A stretch of DNA of 5,158 nucleotides from JBBQSN01 sp038213835 (GTDB lineage: Bacteria; Actinomycetota; Actinomycetes; Actinomycetales; CAWJMD01), in assembly GCA_038213835.1 (NCBI GenBank), contig JBBQSN010000194.1, positions 1 to 5,158 on the forward strand, read 5' to 3'. Below are positions 4,605 to 5,158 of the stretch, one piece after another; the first letter of the stretch is position 1, and each line of letters starts with the position of its first letter. The notes under the pieces were generated by a model. It had not been told where the DNA came from and did no database searches. It worked only from the letters and a program-made list of their open reading frames with translations. The translations under genes were made by a program, and so were the position numbers.

Positions 4605-5158
4605 GCGCGACCGGCGGCGAGGCCGCCGACGCCCTGGAGGTCAGCGGCGGGGTGGGTGGCGTCACGGCCACGACCGAGGCGATCCATGAGGCCGGGACGG
4701 CACTGCTCGCGGTCGGTCGCGACGTCGCGGGCGTGCTCCCCGAGCTGTCCGCCATCGCCCGGCACCCGGCGCTGGCCCTGGCGGCGGCTCTGGACCCGTT
4801 CGGCGCGGTCCGCGTGGCCGGCGCCACCACGTCCGCGCTGATGGGGGAGTCGGGGCTGGTGCCGGCCGCGGCGGGGTGCGCGCACCTGGGCGCGAGCGTG
4901 CACGTCGCCGCCGAGGTGTACCGCGTCACCGAGACCGAGGCGGAGCGGCTGGGGTCCGCGGCCTGGCGTGCGGTCGCACCCACGGTGCTACCGGCCGTCG
5001 GCCGGGCGGCGGTCGGCCTGGCCCCCGCCGCCGCCGGGCCGGCCACGGTGGTCGTGGCCCTGTCGGCCTCGGCCTGGGTGCTCGTCCGCGGGGTGCCGGT
5101 GCTGGCGTCGACCGCGCAGCAGGCGGCCGCCGCCGCGGCCGCCGGCGAGCTGGGCCCG
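4601..5158 (+). CDS. Ala-rich helical protein coupled to the WXG100-type gene, ESX-associated candidate (runs off right edge)
   Basis: I do not recognise a named family. The visible 186 residues start at the GTG at 4601, which overlaps the preceding stop (GTGA), and the frame stays open to the edge. Residues 15-52 and 88-120 look like two amphipathic helices of an ESX-type hairpin, joined by a long loop without a W-x-G motif. The second helix contains Tyr107-R-V-T-Glu111, which fits the YxxxD/E motif of type VII secretion substrates. Residues 124-170 are strongly hydrophobic (VVVALSASAWVLVRGVPVL at 150-168) and could be one or two membrane-active helices, followed by an Ala run (175-181). There is no clear ribosome site, so translation probably depends on coupling to the upstream gene. 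The C-terminal part, where an enzyme, toxin or other effector domain might lie, is outside the window. High Ala content and third-position G/C support real coding. Function is unknown. Confidence 0.7.
   Translation, partial: MSATGGEAADALEVSGGVGGVTATTEAIHEAGTALLAVGRDVAGVLPELSAIARHPALALAAALDPFGAVRVAGATTSALMGESGLVPAAAGCAHLGASVHVAAEVYRVTETEAERLGSAAWRAVAPTVLPAVGRAAVGLAPAAAGPATVVVALSASAWVLVRGVPVLASTAQQAAAAAAAGELGP

Overview
The window looks like chromosomal DNA from a high-GC actinobacterium. The base composition is very G+C-rich by eye, third codon positions are almost all G or C, GTG starts are frequent, and the recognisable -10 boxes have the actinobacterial TAGNNT form. The protein set (PurB, a three-gene proton-translocating transhydrogenase, a PtpA-like phosphatase and a WXG100-type protein) fits an actinomycete, perhaps one of the Micrococcales. 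The genus cannot be fixed from this sequence.

Layout: (1) Bases 1-158, minus strand, carry the 5' end of purB (adenylosuccinate lyase), running off the left edge. (2) Divergent from it, 209-616 encodes a 135-residue protein of unknown function with a charged, disordered N-terminus and a small beta-rich C-terminal domain. (3) A GC-rich interrupted hairpin (633-685) and then a promoter (703-731) separate that gene from the main operon. (4) Bases 739-3616 hold pntAA-pntAB-pntB, the three-polypeptide form of NAD(P) transhydrogenase, with stop and start codons overlapping at both junctions. The three products form one membrane complex: the NAD(H)-binding domain I, the first part of the proton channel, and the rest of the channel plus the NADP(H)-binding domain III. 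The complex uses the proton gradient to drive hydride transfer from NADH to NADP+. (5) A low-molecular-weight protein-tyrosine phosphatase gene (3603-4097, minus) converges on pntB and overlaps it tail to tail by 14 bp. (6) A 162-bp divergent spacer carries two DnaA-box-like 9-mers, a probable -10 box and GC-rich hairpins just before a strong ribosome binding site. (7) Bases 4260-4604 encode a WXG100/ESX-type small helical protein. It is translationally coupled to a second, Ala-rich helical protein (4601 to the right edge, incomplete) that carries a YxxxE motif, so the two resemble a type VII secretion (T7SS) substrate or partner pair.

Most of the window is ordinary core metabolism. The points most worth a second look are the apparently leaderless start of the pnt operon, the residue pair that places the proton-channel histidine in PntAB rather than PntB, and the ESX-like pair at the right edge, whose second member is cut before any effector domain could be seen.
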